Source of the DNA: Arthrobacter sp. SLBN-112
Lineage (GTDB): Bacteria; Actinomycetota; Actinomycetes; Actinomycetales; Micrococcaceae
Direction: 5' to 3'
Length of the DNA stretch: 64,000 nucleotides
Assembly: GCF_006715225.1 (NCBI RefSeq)
Contig: NZ_VFMU01000001.1
Coordinates: 1,798,001-1,862,000 of the forward strand
A model generated the notes under the pieces. The model was not told the DNA's origin, searched no databases, and saw only the letters and a program-made list of their open reading frames with translations. Positions within the stretch are counted from its first letter, which is position 1; each line of letters opens with the position of its first letter. Positions 24,451-33,343 of the stretch are shown in pieces. A program made the translations under genes and the position numbers.

Positions 24451-26655
24451 ATGGCCGATAACCAGTACCCGTCCACCGTTTCCGCTACCGCCGTTGCAGA
24501 CATGGCAGGTCCCGGCATACCCGGAACCGCCACCCACGCCGAAGCGCTTGAGGTCCTGCGCGGCCTGGTGGGGCACCCGGACGCGGTCTTCCACGAGGGG
24601 CAGTTTGAGGCCATCGAGGCATTGGTCGACGGCGGGCGGCGGGCTTTGGTGGTCCAGCGCACCGGCTGGGGCAAATCGGCCGTGTACTTTGTGGCATCGC
24701 TGTTGCTGCGGCGCAGGGGAGCCGGGCCCACGTTGATCGTCTCGCCGCTGCTGGCCCTGATGCGGGACCAGGTGGCCGCGGCCGCCCGCGCCGGGGTGCG
24801 CGCCGTGGCCATCAACTCGGCCAACCAGCTGGAGTGGGACACCGTGCGTGAACAGTTGGCTGCCGACGAGGTGGACGTGCTGCTGGTCTCCCCGGAACGG
24901 CTGACCAATCCCGCGTTCCGGGAAACCCAGCTGCCCGAATTGATCCGGCGGACCGGCCTGCTGGTCATCGATGAAGCCCACTGTATTTCCGACTGGGGCC
25001 ACGACTTCCGCCCCGACTACCGGCGGATCGCGGATCTCATTACACGGCTGCCGGATTCGGTCCCGGTCCTGGCCACCACCGCCACGGCAAACTCACGGGT
25101 GGTGCACGACATCGAAGAACAGCTCGGCCAGGGAGTCCTGACCATCCGCGGCTCCCTGGGCCGTGACTCGCTGCGGCTTGGGGTCCTGTCGCTCCCCGAC
25201 TCCAAAGAGCGGCTGGGCTGGCTCTTGACCCACCTGGCGGACCTGCCGGGCAGCGGAATTATCTACACCCTTACCGTTTCCGCAGCCGAGGACACCGCCC
25301 GCCTGTTGTCGGAAGCGGGGCATAACGTGCTGGCCTACACCGGACGGACCGATCCCGCGGACCGCGAGCGGGCCGAGCAGCTGCTGAAGGACAACCAGGT
25401 CAAGGCGCTCGTGGCCACCTCCGCCCTGGGAATGGGCTTCGACAAACCGGACTTGGGCTTCGTCGTCCACCTCGGCGCGCCGTCCTCGCCGGTGGCTTAC
25501 TACCAGCAGGTGGGGCGTGCCGGCCGTGGTGCTGCCAATGCTGACGTGCTCCTGCTCCCCGGCGCGGAGGATCGGGAGATCTGGCAGTATTTCGCCACCG
25601 CGTCCATGCCCTCGGAGGAAAAGGCCGCGGCGGTGCTGACTGCTTTGGCCGAGGCTGGATCTGCCCTGTCCACGGTGGCGCTGGAAGCAAGGGTGGACCT
25701 TCGCCGCACACCGCTTGAGCTCTTGCTGAAGGTGTTGTCGGTGGACGGCGCGGTGGAACGGGTCGGTGGTGGCTGGCGGTCCACCCGCCAGCCGTGGGTT
25801 TACGACGCCGAACGCTACCGCCGGATTGCCGAGGCGCGGGTGGACGAGCAGGACTCCATGGTGATCTACCAGGACACCGCAGGCTGCCGGATGGAGTACA
25901 TCACCTCGGTCCTGGATGATGAGACGGCCCGGCCGTGCGGGCGGTGCGACAACTGTGCGGGGCGCTGGTTCCCGGCGGAGGTGGCAGCCGACGCCACAGC
26001 GGCGGCCAGCCAGACCTTGAGCCGGGCCGGCGGCGTCCTTGAACCGCGGCTTCAGTGGCCCAGCGGCATGGACCGGCTGGGAGTGCCGGTGAAAGGAAAG
26101 CTCAAGCCTGCGGAAGGCCTTGCGGAGGGACGGGTCCTGGCCCGCCTAACGGACCTGGGGTGGGGCGGTGCCTTGCGGGAGCTCTTCGCGGCCGGGGCGG
26201 AGGACCGGCCGGTGGACCCCGGAATGCTCCAGGCGTGCGTTCAGGTCCTGCGCGAATGGGGAGCCGGGGATGGCCGGACCCCGGGTTGGAGCGGGGTGGG
26301 CAGGCCCGCCGCCATTGTAGGGATGCCGTCGCGGAGTAAACCGCAGTTGGTGGGTTCGCTGGCCCGGGGGATTTCCGAGATCGGGCGCATCCCCTACCTG
26401 GGCGAGCTGCAGCTGGCGCACGGCGGCCCAACCGGCGGCCGTGGCGGAAACAGCGCCTACCGCCTGGCGGGCGTATGGGACCGGCTGGTGGTGGGCCCGG
26501 AGCTTGAAGCCGCCCTGCAGTCCGTCCAGGGCCAGACGGTCATGCTGATTGATGACCTGGCCGACAGCCGGTGGACCCTTACCGTCGCGGGGCGCGCCCT
26601 TCGGCAGGCCGGGGCGGAAGCGGTGCTTCCCCTGGTGCTGGCGCAGGCCGGCTGA
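24451..26655 (+). CDS. recQ: RecQ-family ATP-dependent DNA helicase with C-terminal phosphoribosyltransferase-like domain
   Basis: 734 residues from ATG 24451. The helicase core has motif I QRTGWGKS (69-76), DEAH box (174-177) within IDEAHCISDWGHDFRPDYR, motif III ATTATAN and motif VI YYQQVGRAGRG. A zinc site follows (C479, C496, C499, C502). There is no HRDC domain. Instead residues about 611-734 form a type I phosphoribosyltransferase-like domain, with IVGMPSRSK, a long middle loop and VMLIDDLADSRWTLTVAG in the place of the PRPP-binding motif. RecQ unwinds branched DNA in repair; the role of the extra domain is not known. The 3' end overlaps the convergent MFS gene by 77 bases. Confidence 0.92.
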   Translation: MADNQYPSTVSATAVADMAGPGIPGTATHAEALEVLRGLVGHPDAVFHEGQFEAIEALVDGGRRALVVQRTGWGKSAVYFVASLLLRRRGAGPTLIVSPLLALMRDQVAAAARAGVRAVAINSANQLEWDTVREQLAADEVDVLLVSPERLTNPAFRETQLPELIRRTGLLVIDEAHCISDWGHDFRPDYRRIADLITRLPDSVPVLATTATANSRVVHDIEEQLGQGVLTIRGSLGRDSLRLGVLSLPDSKERLGWLLTHLADLPGSGIIYTLTVSAAEDTARLLSEAGHNVLAYTGRTDPADRERAEQLLKDNQVKALVATSALGMGFDKPDLGFVVHLGAPSSPVAYYQQVGRAGRGAANADVLLLPGAEDREIWQYFATASMPSEEKAAAVLTALAEAGSALSTVALEARVDLRRTPLELLLKVLSVDGAVERVGGGWRSTRQPWVYDAERYRRIAEARVDEQDSMVIYQDTAGCRMEYITSVLDDETARPCGRCDNCAGRWFPAEVAADATAAASQTLSRAGGVLEPRLQWPSGMDRLGVPVKGKLKPAEGLAEGRVLARLTDLGWGGALRELFAAGAEDRPVDPGMLQACVQVLREWGAGDGRTPGWSGVGRPAAIVGMPSRSKPQLVGSLARGISEIGRIPYLGELQLAHGGPTGGRGGNSAYRLAGVWDRLVVGPELEAALQSVQGQTVMLIDDLADSRWTLTVAGRALRQAGAEAVLPLVLAQAG

Positions 26656-28060
26656 CGGCCGCCCCGGCATGGCGGGGGAGCAGGATGCTGTCCGCGGTGC
26701 TGGCCAGCATCAGGACAGCCATCGCCACGAATGCACCGCGGAAGGGCCCTGAGGGGTCCTGCGGTACGAGGGCCAGCCCGTCGAAGGTCCGGATGAGCAG
26801 GGCTGCCACCGCGATACCCGAGCCGGTGCCGAGCTGTACCAGCGTTGCGGAAACAGTGTTGGCGGAGGTCAGCTGTGCCGGCGGGATGTCGGCGTACTGC
26901 ACGGAGGCATAGGCCGAAAATCCGATGGAGCGGAAGGCGCCGCTGCATACCAGCAGCACTACCATCAACGCTTCAGGGGTCTCCGGTGTCAGGAGGGCGC
27001 AGAGGGCAAAGGTGACGGCGGAGGCCAGCGAGGCGAACACCAGCATGGCCTTGAAGCCGAATTTCCTGATCAGCGGGGTGGTGGCGGGCTTGATTCCGAT
27101 GTTCCCGATGAATACGGCTGCCACCAGGGCGCCGGCGTGCAGCGGTGACCAGCCGAACCCTGTTTGGAACATCAGCGGCAGCAGGAATGGGACCGAACTG
27201 ATGGTGACCCGGTACACGAAGCCGCCAGTGGCCATCGCCCGGAAGGTCCGGGTGCGGAAGACCTGCAGGTTGAACAGCGGATGGGGCGTCCGGCGCATCC
27301 ACAAGACGGCACCGGCGAGTGCGGCAAGCCCGGCAGCAGCACTGACCCCTGCCCAGGGCAGTTCCGGGTGGCTGCTGGCGAGCTCCAGGCCGGCCACCAG
27401 CGCGCCCACACCGACGGTGGTCAGGACCATTCCGGGCCAGTCCAGCCGACGGCCGGAATCCCCGGGCGCTACTGGGACCAGGCGCAGGGCGGCGAGAAAC
27501 GCGGCGGCGCCCAGGGGGATGTTCACCAGGAAGATCCAGTGCCAGGAAAGGTACGTGGTGAGCGCCCCGCCCACCAGCGGTGCCAGGACCGGTGCCAGGA
27601 GCCCGGGCCACACCAGGAACGCGGTGGCGCGCAACAACTCGGACTTCGGCGTTCCGCGCAGGACCACCAGGGTTCCCACCGGGACCATCATGGCGCCGCC
27701 TACACCCTGGGCGATCCGGCTCAGCGTCAGCGTGGCAAGGTCGGGGCTGAGGGCGCAGGCCAGGGAAGCGAGGGTGAAGACGGCGATTGCGGTACAGAAG
27801 ATCCGCCGGGCGCCGAACCGTTCTGCCAGCCAGCCGCTGATGGGGATCCCGACGGCGACTGTCAACAGGTAGGCCGTCATGGTGATGTTGACATCGGCGG
27901 CGGGAACGGCCAAATCTGCCGAAATGCTGGGGATGGCTGTGGTGAGGACCGTGCCGTCCAGGAATTCCATGAAGAACGTGGCCGCCACCAAAAGTGCCAG
28001 TCGGGGACTCCATGCCGTCCGGGTTACGTCCGGCTGATGGGAGTTGCTGCGTGGCGCCAT
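26579..28060 (-). CDS. MFS multidrug-type transporter (DHA2-like)
   Basis: 493 residues from ATG 28060 with about 14 membrane helices. The N-terminal signature FFMEFLDGTVLTTAIPSIS is the motif D1 of drug:H+ antiporters, followed by GWLAERFGARRIFCTA (motif A) and LSRIAQGVGGAMMVPVG (motif C/B region). It probably exports drugs or metabolites from the cytoplasm using the proton gradient. No regulator is adjacent. The Pro/Ala-rich C-terminal tail overlaps the recQ end. Confidence 0.9.
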   Translation of the reverse strand: MAPRSNSHQPDVTRTAWSPRLALLVAATFFMEFLDGTVLTTAIPSISADLAVPAADVNITMTAYLLTVAVGIPISGWLAERFGARRIFCTAIAVFTLASLACALSPDLATLTLSRIAQGVGGAMMVPVGTLVVLRGTPKSELLRATAFLVWPGLLAPVLAPLVGGALTTYLSWHWIFLVNIPLGAAAFLAALRLVPVAPGDSGRRLDWPGMVLTTVGVGALVAGLELASSHPELPWAGVSAAAGLAALAGAVLWMRRTPHPLFNLQVFRTRTFRAMATGGFVYRVTISSVPFLLPLMFQTGFGWSPLHAGALVAAVFIGNIGIKPATTPLIRKFGFKAMLVFASLASAVTFALCALLTPETPEALMVVLLVCSGAFRSIGFSAYASVQYADIPPAQLTSANTVSATLVQLGTGSGIAVAALLIRTFDGLALVPQDPSGPFRGAFVAMAVLMLASTADSILLPRHAGAAVSRPAPAPGEAPLPPRPAEGRAPRR

Positions 28061-28241
28061 GCGCTAATCCTGCCACTGCGGTGGAGGCAGGCGCCCTCCC
28101 CGTCCGCTCACCGGACAGCGCGTTCCGGTCGTGCGAAAGCGGCGCCGCGGTTTTCAGAAGCTTGTCCGCGCATCCGAACCTACAACGCTCCGATATGCGA
28201 ACGGGGTCATGACCGGCTGCGGGGCACCGGGAAACGCAAAA

Positions 28242-28266
28242 GGCCCCGGTCCAGTGGACCGGGGCC
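28242..28266 (-). terminator. intrinsic terminator after tRNA-Ser(GCT)
   Basis: 11-bp stem (GGCCCCGGTCC / GGACCGGGGCC) with a 3-base loop, followed on the minus strand by TTTT (28241-28238). Confidence 0.9.
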
Positions 28267-28271
28267 AAACG

Positions 28272-28360
28272 CGGAGACGGGGGGATTTGAACCCCCGGTC
28301 GAGTTTAACCCCGACCCTTCATTAGCAGTGAAGTCCATTCGGCCGCTCTGGCACGTCTCC
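28272..28360 (-). tRNA. tRNA-Ser (anticodon GCT)
   Basis: 89 nt minus-strand tRNA with a long variable arm, as expected for Ser: acceptor GGAGACG/CGTCTCC with discriminator G, anticodon loop CTGCTAA (GCT, reads AGC/AGU), T arm with GTTCAAATC. CCA is not encoded. Confidence 0.96.
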
Positions 28361-28466
28361 AATTGCTATTCCTAGCCCACCAAGGATACGCAGATCCGGC
28401 CATGCAGTGCAAAACGGTACCCGCCACAGGCTCGCGCCCGGTGAGTGAGGTTCGGGTGCTCCGCGG

Positions 28467-28991
28467 TCAGTCCTGCGCCGGGCGGACCATGCGGATCTCC
28501 GGCAGGTCCTCCCAGGCCGGCAGGATGTCCCGGGCGCCGTCCGGTTCAAAGCCGAAACGGCGGTAGAAACCGATGGCCCTGCTGTTGCCGGCGGCCACCC
28601 AGAGGCTCGCCGCCTTGGAGCCAATAGCCGCGTCCAGCAAAAGGGCGCCCAGCCCTTGGCCCTGGTGTGAAGCCAGCAGGTACAGCCCCCACAACTCCAG
28701 GTCCCCGGAGGACGGCGGCGGGTGCCCCTCAGGTGAACCGGGAGCCGGCAAGAGTCGAGCACCCGCGAACCCAACTACCGTCCCGCCATCACACGCCACC
28801 CAAGCCTCGGCAGGTTCGGGCCGGTCCAGCAGGTGCCGCCAGAGCCGCAGCCGGTCTGCCGGATCCACGGCGGCGAGGAAATCATCGGACAACATTCCCC
28901 GGTATGTTTCCTGCCAGCAGCGGACATGCACCTGTGCCAGCTGTTCGATGTCCCCGGCACCGGCCCGGTGGACGGCCGCCCCGGATTCCAC
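28467..28991 (-). CDS. GNAT-family N-acetyltransferase
   Basis: 174 residues from GTG 28991. The fold is clear: an N-terminal substrate helix region (DIEQLAQVHVRCWQETYRGML), central strands (LELWGLYLLASHQGQGLGALLL, the acetyl-CoA pyrophosphate loop Q-x-x-G-x-G/A) and the C-terminal NSRAIGFYRRFGFEPDG. It transfers acetyl from acetyl-CoA to an amine; the substrate is unknown. Its start lies 5 bases after the stop of the oligopeptidase gene, so both are translated from one mRNA. Confidence 0.88.
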   Translation of the reverse strand: MESGAAVHRAGAGDIEQLAQVHVRCWQETYRGMLSDDFLAAVDPADRLRLWRHLLDRPEPAEAWVACDGGTVVGFAGARLLPAPGSPEGHPPPSSGDLELWGLYLLASHQGQGLGALLLDAAIGSKAASLWVAAGNSRAIGFYRRFGFEPDGARDILPAWEDLPEIRMVRPAQD

Positions 28992-28996
28992 GGCGT

Positions 28997-31255
28997 TCAG
29001 CCCGCCAGCGCCTTCCACAGGAAGTGCTGGCTGCGGGCCTGCAGCGCGGCGGCCTGGCGGTTGTCCGAGGCACCCGCATGGCCGCCTTCCAAGGCTTCGT
29101 GGAACCACACGTTGGGAATGCCCATGGCCAGCATCCGGGCCGCCATCTTGCGTGCCTGCACCGGGCCGACACGGTCGTCCGATGTTGCCGTCCAGATGAA
29201 AGTCTCGGGGTACTCCACCGCATCCTTGAGCAGGTGGTAGGGCGAGAAGGTCCTGATGTACTCCCACTGTTCGGGGACGTCCGGGTCCCCATACTCGGCA
29301 ATCCAGGAATGCCCGGCGGAGAGCTTGGTGTAGCGGCGCATGTCCAGCAGGGGCACTCCGCAGGAAACGGCCCCGAACAGTTCGGGGTACCGGGTGAGCA
29401 TGTTTCCCACCAGGAGGCCGCCGTTGGAGCCACCCACGCAGCCCAGCCGCCGGGGCGATGTAACGCCGCGCGAGATGAGGTCCCGGGCCACGGCCGCGAA
29501 GTCCTCATAGGCCCGGTGCCGGTTTTCCTTCAGCGCGGCCCGGTGCCATGCCGGCCCGTACTCGCCGCCGCCGCGGATGTTCGCCACCACATACACTCCG
29601 CCTCGGGAGTGCGCAGCCTCCCCGGCGCTTCCGTCCGACACCGTGGTCCGCCGCTCCAGCCATGCCCGGCCCACCGTGCCGCTGTAGGCGGGCGTCCGGG
29701 AGACCTCAAACCCGCCGTAGCCGGACAGCTGGGTGGGGTTTTGCCCGTCCAAAGCCAGCCCGCGCGGAGCTATCTGGAAGTACGGGACCCGGGTGCCGTC
29801 GTCGGACACGGCGAAGTGCTGCTCCACCTCATAGTCACCGTCGGCAAAGAACGACGGCGAGGTCTTGATGGTGGCATGCTGGCTCACCACGCCGGACGTC
29901 CCGGCGTCGTCATGCCCTTCCCCGGCCCTTTCCAGGGTGCCGCGCATAAGGGTGGTGGGGGTGGTGAAGCCGGTGGCGACGAGCCAGAAGTCGTCGCCGG
30001 CGCCGCCGTCGGCCGGTCCCTCGTCCTCGTCGTCCACGGCGTAGGCGTTCACGTCATGCAGCGGCGGGCAGGCATCAAGGAGGGCAGCCGCCCAGCCGCC
30101 GTCCGCGCTGCCGGTGGGCCGGGACGGGTCCAGCACCCGGATTTCCGAGGAAACGTCCCTGAGCAGGTTGAGCAGCAGGAAGTTCCGGGTCCAGCTCCAG
30201 GACTGCAGCGACGTATGGTCATCCGGAGTGAACAGCACAGTGAGCCGCCGGCCACCGGCGAGATAGTCCTCGAAGTTGGCGGCGAGGAGCGATCCTGACG
30301 GGTAGGTGGTGCCGCCCAGGACCCAGTCCTGCTGCGGGCGGAAGAGCAACCATTCCCGGTGCGCGCTGATGTTGACGTCGGTGGGCACATCAATCTGCAC
30401 CCAGTCACCGTCCCGCAGCACGAAGTTGGTCCGGTTGAAGAAATCGACGTAGTCCACGGCGAAGGTGCGCTCAAATCCGGGTGTGGAATCATGCGCCGCA
30501 AACGCCATCATGTGGTCTTCCGGCACCTCGAACAGGCGCGGGGCCGCGGCCAGGGAATCACCGCGCTTGAGGGTCACCGCGGTACGGGCATAGGAGGATG
30601 CGGTCCTGGGCAGGCCCTCCGCGGTGGAGGAAACCAGCAGCGTATCGGCGTCCAGCCATGACACATTCCCCTTCGCGGTGGGCAGGTCGAACCCGCCCCG
30701 GGCGGGATCAACGAAGCCGCGCGCCTCGACGTCGAACTCGCGGTAGCGGTTCGCGTCGCCGCCGTCGGGGGAGAGGGCAAGCAGTGCCAGCCGGTAGGGC
30801 TCGCCCGCCGCGGGCCGCAGGAAGGTGGCGCCGTGGAACACCCACTCTTGTCCTTCGGTCCGGGACAGCTCGTCAACGTCCAGCAGGACATCCCATTCGG
30901 GGGAATCGGTGAGGTAGCTCTCCCAGGTGGTGCGCCGCCAGAGGCCCTTGGGGTTCTGCTGGTCCTTCCAGAAGTTGTAGTACCAGTCGCCGCGCTTGCC
31001 CACCATGGCGATCCGGTCCGTGGAGTCCAGGACCTCCAGGATGCTGTTCTCCAGTTCGGCGTAGCCGGCGTCCTCCAGCAGGTCCTCGGTCCGGGAATTC
31101 TGCTCCCGGACCCAGGCCAGCTGTTCCTCGCCGTAGATGTCCTCCAGCCACACATTTTCGTCGACGGGCACCGGTGCCGTTCCCTGCGGTGCGGTGCCGG
31201 GGGTGTCCTGGCCGGGACCGGGAATGGACGCTTGATCAGCTGCTGTGGTGGTCAT
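28997..31255 (-). CDS. prolyl oligopeptidase family serine peptidase (S9)
   Basis: 752 residues from ATG 31255. The N-terminal 400 residues form the beta-propeller that gates the active site (VWLEDIYGEEQLAWV..., GDWYYNFWKDQQNPKGLWRR). The C-terminal alpha/beta-hydrolase has GGGEYGPAWHRAAL, nucleophile elbow GCVGGSNGG with the catalytic Ser, then Asp in SDDRVGPVQARKMA and His in LEGGHAGAS. It cleaves short peptides, usually after proline, in the cytoplasm as there is no signal peptide. It is followed directly by the GNAT gene and is divergent from the FAD protein. Confidence 0.93.
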   Translation of the reverse strand: MTTTAADQASIPGPGQDTPGTAPQGTAPVPVDENVWLEDIYGEEQLAWVREQNSRTEDLLEDAGYAELENSILEVLDSTDRIAMVGKRGDWYYNFWKDQQNPKGLWRRTTWESYLTDSPEWDVLLDVDELSRTEGQEWVFHGATFLRPAAGEPYRLALLALSPDGGDANRYREFDVEARGFVDPARGGFDLPTAKGNVSWLDADTLLVSSTAEGLPRTASSYARTAVTLKRGDSLAAAPRLFEVPEDHMMAFAAHDSTPGFERTFAVDYVDFFNRTNFVLRDGDWVQIDVPTDVNISAHREWLLFRPQQDWVLGGTTYPSGSLLAANFEDYLAGGRRLTVLFTPDDHTSLQSWSWTRNFLLLNLLRDVSSEIRVLDPSRPTGSADGGWAAALLDACPPLHDVNAYAVDDEDEGPADGGAGDDFWLVATGFTTPTTLMRGTLERAGEGHDDAGTSGVVSQHATIKTSPSFFADGDYEVEQHFAVSDDGTRVPYFQIAPRGLALDGQNPTQLSGYGGFEVSRTPAYSGTVGRAWLERRTTVSDGSAGEAAHSRGGVYVVANIRGGGEYGPAWHRAALKENRHRAYEDFAAVARDLISRGVTSPRRLGCVGGSNGGLLVGNMLTRYPELFGAVSCGVPLLDMRRYTKLSAGHSWIAEYGDPDVPEQWEYIRTFSPYHLLKDAVEYPETFIWTATSDDRVGPVQARKMAARMLAMGIPNVWFHEALEGGHAGASDNRQAAALQARSQHFLWKALAG

Positions 31256-31339
31256 GGGGCCCATCCAAACAACATCCCCCAAGGCTGGCAAGTCAAGCGT
31301 CCAGCGCAGACTCCGCTTCCAGCCCGTACGCTGGATGCC

Positions 31340-33271
31340 GTGGAATTATCGCAGAGCAACCGGGCCGTCATCATCGGCGGCGGCCCCCGTGGCACCAGCG
31401 TGCTGGAGCGGCTGCTCGCCCACACCAACGCAGCGGGCACACCCGTGCGGCTGCACATCGACGTGGTTGACCCCTACCCGGCAGGCCCCGGGCACGTGTG
31501 GCAGCCCGGGCAGTCCCGGCTGTTCCTGATGAACACCCAGTCGTTCTACCCCACCCTGATCCCGCAGGACCCGGCGCTGCCCGCGCCGGTTGCGGGCACC
31601 ACGTTCGACCAGTGGCGGGGGCAGCAGCAGCGGGACCCGCTGCAAGCCCTCACCGGCGAGGAACGGGCGGAACTGGCGGTGCTTGAGTCGAACGACTTTC
31701 CCAGCCGGGCCCTGTACGGGCGCTACCTTCAGTGCACGCTGGAGGAACTGCTGGGCAACGCTCCCGATGGCGTGACGGTCGACTTCCACGAAACGTCCGC
31801 CCTGTCGGTGCGTCCCGTCGGGGACGGAATGTTCGACGTCGGCCTGGCAACGGGCGCCACGATCCGGGCCAACTCCGTGGTGCTGGCCCTGGGGCACATC
31901 CCGTCGCGGCTGAATCCGGAACAGCGCGACCTGCAGGCCTCCGCCGCGCAGCTTGGGCTGCAGTACTTTCCCCCAGCCGCGCCCGCCGACGTGGACTGGT
32001 CCCGGATCCCCGCCGGCGAACCGGTCCTGGTCCGTGGGATGGGCCTGAACTTCTTCGACACGATGGGGCAGTTGACCGAAGGCCGCGGGGGGAAGTTCGT
32101 GTCCACCGGCAGCCGGCTCGAATACGAACCGTCCGGCCAGGAACCCCTGATCATCGCGGCGTCCCGGCGCGGGACCCCCTACCGGGCCAAAGCAGCCCTC
32201 AACGGCTACTACGCCGCGTCTGTCACGCTCCGCTACCTCACGGAGGCCGCCCTGGAACGGCTGGCGAAGGCGGGAATCAGGCCCTCGTTCGACCACGACC
32301 TGTGGCCGCTGCTGCACCGCGACGCCCTCTGGGCCTACTACTCAACGCTCGTGCGCTCGCAGCCGGCCGCGGTCCCGGATGCGAAGGTCTTCCTCGCAGC
32401 GCTGGAGGAAGCCCTGCAGCCGCACGCGCACAGCGCCGCCAAATGGGAAGACAACGTGGAGAGCGTCCTGGCCGTCCACGTCGGTCCACGGCACCGCCTG
32501 GACCTGCCGGGCCTGGCAGCCCCGCTGGCCGGCCGGTCGTTCGCGTCCCGTCGGGAGCATGACGCAGCAGTGGTGGAATTCCTGCTGGACGATGCGCGCC
32601 GTTCAGCCCTCGGCGAGGACGACCCCGTCAAAATGGCCATCGCCGCGCTGCACCACGGGCGGGCCGTCCTCAAGACGGCCGTGGCCGACGGCGGCATCAC
32701 CGACGAGTCCTGGGTCGCCGGGCTGCGTGGCTGGTTTGAGTCCTTCGTGGAGGGCCTCGCCAGCGGCCCCCCGGCGCTGCGCGCCGAACAGCTTGCCGCG
32801 CTGGCCAGGGCAGGGGTGGTCAGCTTTGTTGGGCCGGACCCCAAATTCGGGGTGGACCGGAAGTCCGCGATGTTCACGGCGTCCTCGCCGTGGGTTGCGG
32901 GTCCCCCGGTCATGGCACGGACCATGGTGGAGGCCCTTGCCCCTGGCAACCGGGTGTCGGCCAACCATTCGCCGGTCCTGGAACAGTTGCTGGCGGACGG
33001 CCTGGTGAGGCCCCGGCTCATGATGACCGCAGAGGGTGCCCCGACCGAGTCCACAGGCCTGGACGTGGAACCGCATCCGTACCGCCCGGTTGCCGCCAAC
33101 GGCTCCGTGACCGAAGGCCTGTACGTGCTGGGACTGCAATTGTCCTCCACCCAGTGGGGCACGGCCATCGCGGCCGAGGCCCTTCAGCCCGGCGGCCCCG
33201 CCTACCGCAGCGGCCAGCGCACCCTCCGCGATGCCAACGAGATCGCGGCCGCCATCCTCCGCAGGGCTTAA
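31340..33271 (+). CDS. FAD/NAD(P)-binding protein (FAD_NAD_binding_9 type)
   Basis: 643 residues from GTG 31340. The dinucleotide-binding motif lies at the very N-terminus (RAVIIGGGPRGTSVLERLL), followed by the family block DPYPAGPGHVWQ and FLMNTQ. Later come NSVVLALGHIPSRL, LVRGMGLNFFDTM and the C-terminal YVLGLQLSSTQWGTAIA. Proteins of this family are flavin-dependent, often next to secondary-metabolism genes, but the reaction is undefined; no such genes are seen here. It is 84 bases from the divergent oligopeptidase and ends at a long palindrome shared with the nuclease gene. Confidence 0.83.
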   Translation: MELSQSNRAVIIGGGPRGTSVLERLLAHTNAAGTPVRLHIDVVDPYPAGPGHVWQPGQSRLFLMNTQSFYPTLIPQDPALPAPVAGTTFDQWRGQQQRDPLQALTGEERAELAVLESNDFPSRALYGRYLQCTLEELLGNAPDGVTVDFHETSALSVRPVGDGMFDVGLATGATIRANSVVLALGHIPSRLNPEQRDLQASAAQLGLQYFPPAAPADVDWSRIPAGEPVLVRGMGLNFFDTMGQLTEGRGGKFVSTGSRLEYEPSGQEPLIIAASRRGTPYRAKAALNGYYAASVTLRYLTEAALERLAKAGIRPSFDHDLWPLLHRDALWAYYSTLVRSQPAAVPDAKVFLAALEEALQPHAHSAAKWEDNVESVLAVHVGPRHRLDLPGLAAPLAGRSFASRREHDAAVVEFLLDDARRSALGEDDPVKMAIAALHHGRAVLKTAVADGGITDESWVAGLRGWFESFVEGLASGPPALRAEQLAALARAGVVSFVGPDPKFGVDRKSAMFTASSPWVAGPPVMARTMVEALAPGNRVSANHSPVLEQLLADGLVRPRLMMTAEGAPTESTGLDVEPHPYRPVAANGSVTEGLYVLGLQLSSTQWGTAIAAEALQPGGPAYRSGQRTLRDANEIAAAILRRA

Positions 33272-33276
33272 ATGCC

Positions 33277-33337
33277 GATGCGCCATCACTTGTGGTCCCT
33301 AAACCGGTGGAATGGGGACCACAAGTGATGGCGCATC
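33277..33337. terminator. long palindrome between convergent genes
   Basis: A perfect 23-bp stem (arm starts GATGCGCCATCACTTGTGG) around a 15-base loop, located between the ends of the FAD protein and the secreted nuclease. It could terminate transcription from both sides, although neither side has a T-run; it may instead be a copy of a palindromic repeat. Confidence 0.6.
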
Positions 33338-33343
33338 TGGAGG

